From positions 2,536,262-2,600,261 of the forward strand of contig NZ_KB850224.1 of the NCBI RefSeq assembly GCF_000369805.1: a stretch of 64,000 nucleotides of DNA, given 5' to 3'. The position numbers and the translations under genes are program-made. Below, in pieces: positions 61,979 to 64,000 of the stretch. The first letter of the stretch is position 1. Each line of letters starts with the position of its first letter. A model generated the notes under the pieces. It saw nothing but the letters and a program-made list of their open reading frames with translations. It was not told the DNA's origin and searched no databases. This DNA is from Acinetobacter sp. NIPH 2100 (GTDB taxonomy: Bacteria; Pseudomonadota; Gammaproteobacteria; Pseudomonadales; Moraxellaceae).

Positions 61979-64000
61979 TTCTTACCGCCGAATACTTTGT
62001 CCAAACCTTGTTGCACTGATTTACTTGCATCATCATACGCACCTTGTGCTGCTTTCCCACCCCTATATATTCCTTGTTTAGTTCCGTCCCAAGCTTTTTG
62101 CCCAATGCCATCACTTGCTTGGTTAATTTTATCATTATTTTTTCTAGCCCATTGTTTCACGGTTTCATCCATCCAACTACATCGACTAGGGTGTCTAAAA
62201 TAACTTTTAGCTGTATCTAGAACAGCCTGACGATTGACTGCTGTTGGATGCTTAAACCAATCGCGCCATTTAATCCCGACATCTCTTACCGCGATAATCG
62301 CCAAATTAGCCGCTAACATATGCAAAGAACTACCTCTTTCATCTTTTCCAACCTGAGTATGGCTCGGATTATCACCATGAATAACTGGATTAACGCCCTG
62401 TTTTACAGAAACAATCTCATGAGCATGATTAAAGACTGAACTTGCACCCCATTTTAATAAAAAGCTTAATAATGGCTTAATCACTGCTTGTACTAAGTTG
62501 GTTTGTTTCCTAAAGTCCAAAAATGTTTTTGTTGCTTTTACTGCAAGATCTGCATAACCAGATTCATACAAGCTACTAACTTCATCTCTCAACTCTAAAT
62601 ATCTGAACCAGATATTAGTAAAATATTTATCTTTCGAAGGTGCATCAATTGCAAATATAAATTCCTGGATAATGAGATCTGCGAGTGTCCGCTCTCCAGA
62701 AACCATCCCTTCGTATTCACTCCATTTCTTGACAGGATCTATCAACTCGCCAATATGCCCACCAACACTCGCAAAAGTATCCCAAGAATCAAAAGTACCT
62801 GTAACTAAAGGAATCTTTGTATAATCACTAAAGTCATTTTTCCTGAGCACCCAATGTCTAACATTCGCATGACCATTTTTAATCAATGCAATTTCGACAA
62901 AATTACTATGTGAGAAAAAATCTTCCAAAACATGAAAAGCATTTCCTAAATGCCTTAAAGGAATATCAGCATTACTACTTTTTTCCATGCTTTTGCTTAA
63001 TTGCTCTAACATATACTCTAAAGCCGTTGGAAATGCAGAATCAGTTTTATTGTTTGGCGTATTATCCGCAATATAGTTTTTTAAATTATATTGTGCAGAT
63101 TTTGTATCACTATTCGTTTGAAAGGTTTTATCATTTGATTTTGGATTGAGTTCTCTATCTGTAGCGATATAGACATCTGCCCCAAAAGGATTATCAATAT
63201 GCTCTTCAAATCGATAAACCCCTAAAATATTGACCCCATTGCTCCCCACTAAATCACGATATAAACGGTGGGGTAAAGAGCTTTCTGGTAAATATGCTTT
63301 AAGTGCTAATGCTTTATAACGTCTTTGATTCTTTTCACTTAATTTATCATAACTAGCTTTTTTTAATATATTCTTCATAGCAGAGCGAAGCTTTGAAGAA
63401 ATATTATCGTTCTTTTCATTTTTATTAGTTCTGATAAGATCTTCAGCAACATTTTCATCAAAAAAATGATCATAAGCCAATACTGCTAAAATATTTGTAA
63501 TTAACTTTCGAGTTGGTTTAATCGATGTCACTTTCCCACGACGGTCAACAGCTACATCAATTTTCATATTTAAAATAGCACCACACACTAACTGTGAGTG
63601 ATCTCGCAACCAGTTACCCACATAGATTCCATTAACAGTATTGGGTGTAAAAATTGCTCCTCTCGGATTATCTTCACCAATTGCTTCTTTCTCAATAGAC
63701 TGGTGTCCATGCTCTACACGTACGCCTTTATTGTCATCTTTCTTTATATATTTACCAGTTTTAGGGTCTAATGTACCTCTATTTGAAATCATTCTAGTTT
63801 CATTGGCAAATTTACCTTCTCCTGCACCAAAATACTCATATTGAGCGTCTACGGTTTCATCCAACTGCGCTTGGAAATCTGCATGCATTTTTGCAGCATT
63901 TTTACCTGAGATGAATGTTATCTTTAAATCTCCTGAATATTTTTTAGATGTAATTTGGGCAAAAATAAACTCTATATTAGCACCTAAATTTTTACCCTCA
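61975..64000 (-). CDS. HET-C domain protein, possible secreted effector (start outside window)
   Basis: At least 675 residues; the frame is open to base 64000, so the N-terminus lies beyond the window (the ATG at 63888 is internal). The core LRHLGNAFHVLEDFFSHSNF with following VEIAL is the HET-C/zinc phospholipase C-like helix motif. Other family text is GIYVGNWLRDHSQLV and LPHRLYRDLVG. The last ~45 residues are a Gly/Ala/Lys amphipathic tail. Bacterial HET-C proteins are often linked to type VI secretion and contact toxicity, from general knowledge. No VgrG or PAAR domain can be seen in the part present. Coupled to the lipoprotein gene. Confidence 0.75.
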   Translation of the reverse strand, partial: EGKNLGANIEFIFAQITSKKYSGDLKITFISGKNAAKMHADFQAQLDETVDAQYEYFGAGEGKFANETRMISNRGTLDPKTGKYIKKDDNKGVRVEHGHQSIEKEAIGEDNPRGAIFTPNTVNGIYVGNWLRDHSQLVCGAILNMKIDVAVDRRGKVTSIKPTRKLITNILAVLAYDHFFDENVAEDLIRTNKNEKNDNISSKLRSAMKNILKKASYDKLSEKNQRRYKALALKAYLPESSLPHRLYRDLVGSNGVNILGVYRFEEHIDNPFGADVYIATDRELNPKSNDKTFQTNSDTKSAQYNLKNYIADNTPNNKTDSAFPTALEYMLEQLSKSMEKSSNADIPLRHLGNAFHVLEDFFSHSNFVEIALIKNGHANVRHWVLRKNDFSDYTKIPLVTGTFDSWDTFASVGGHIGELIDPVKKWSEYEGMVSGERTLADLIIQEFIFAIDAPSKDKYFTNIWFRYLELRDEVSSLYESGYADLAVKATKTFLDFRKQTNLVQAVIKPLLSFLLKWGASSVFNHAHEIVSVKQGVNPVIHGDNPSHTQVGKDERGSSLHMLAANLAIIAVRDVGIKWRDWFKHPTAVNRQAVLDTAKSYFRHPSRCSWMDETVKQWARKNNDKINQASDGIGQKAWDGTKQGIYRGGKAAQGAYDDASKSVQQGLDKVFGGKK

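Overview
The window is chromosomal DNA of a low-GC gammaproteobacterium, almost certainly Acinetobacter or a close Moraxellaceae relative. The support is gene order and content: nudJ-mnmA-hflD-purB, surE-nlpD, efp/epmB divergent, moxR-DUF58-tgpA, an AmpG with a periplasmic insert, and the AT-rich intergenic style. The species cannot be fixed from the sequence alone. No insertion sequence, prophage or CRISPR array was recognised.

Layout. 1-549: end of a YghU-type glutathione transferase. 657-19651: a 19-kb block of six genes, all on the minus strand, coding for secreted proteins built from DUF11-like beta-sandwich domains (called A to F here, in order of transcription). A, B and E are three paralogues of about 890 residues. 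C is a 1.3-kb-residue mosaic, D is a single-domain mini-protein, and F is a 2019-residue protein with a predicted giant outer-membrane beta-barrel. F begins with the same N-terminal module as A, B and E. The block looks like two transcription units (A-B-C and D-E-F) and is the best candidate for an undescribed system: a surface fibre or coat with its own outer-membrane anchor or exporter. It lies between a tRNA-Ser gene and the yghU-like gene.

20267-36205: tRNA-Ser(UGA), fadH, a DMT transporter with a divergent LysR regulator, argG, a pirin, a probable small RNA (about 27708 to 27552, minus strand), a DsbA-like oxidoreductase with an unusual CTYC active site, a secreted orphan, tRNA-Val(GAC), the moxR-DUF58-tgpA operon, and cstA with its ybdD-type partner.

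36400-50855: efp and epmB (EF-P and its lysine aminomutase), a PilZ protein overlapping a FimX-like degenerate GGDEF/EAL protein (c-di-GMP signalling, probably type IV pili), rpmE with a long structured leader, a bile acid:sodium symporter family protein, ampG-gloA, a Lon-family protease, a LysR regulator, then nlpD (with surE just beyond).

50966-64000: surE, a pair of small secreted paralogues around a VOC protein, dacC, a gamma-carbonic anhydrase, a frameshifted DUF4262 gene, nudJ-mnmA-hflD-purB, and at the right edge a HET-C domain protein followed by two tandem, partly diverged lipoprotein genes (one frameshifted). That last layout resembles an antibacterial effector with duplicated immunity genes.
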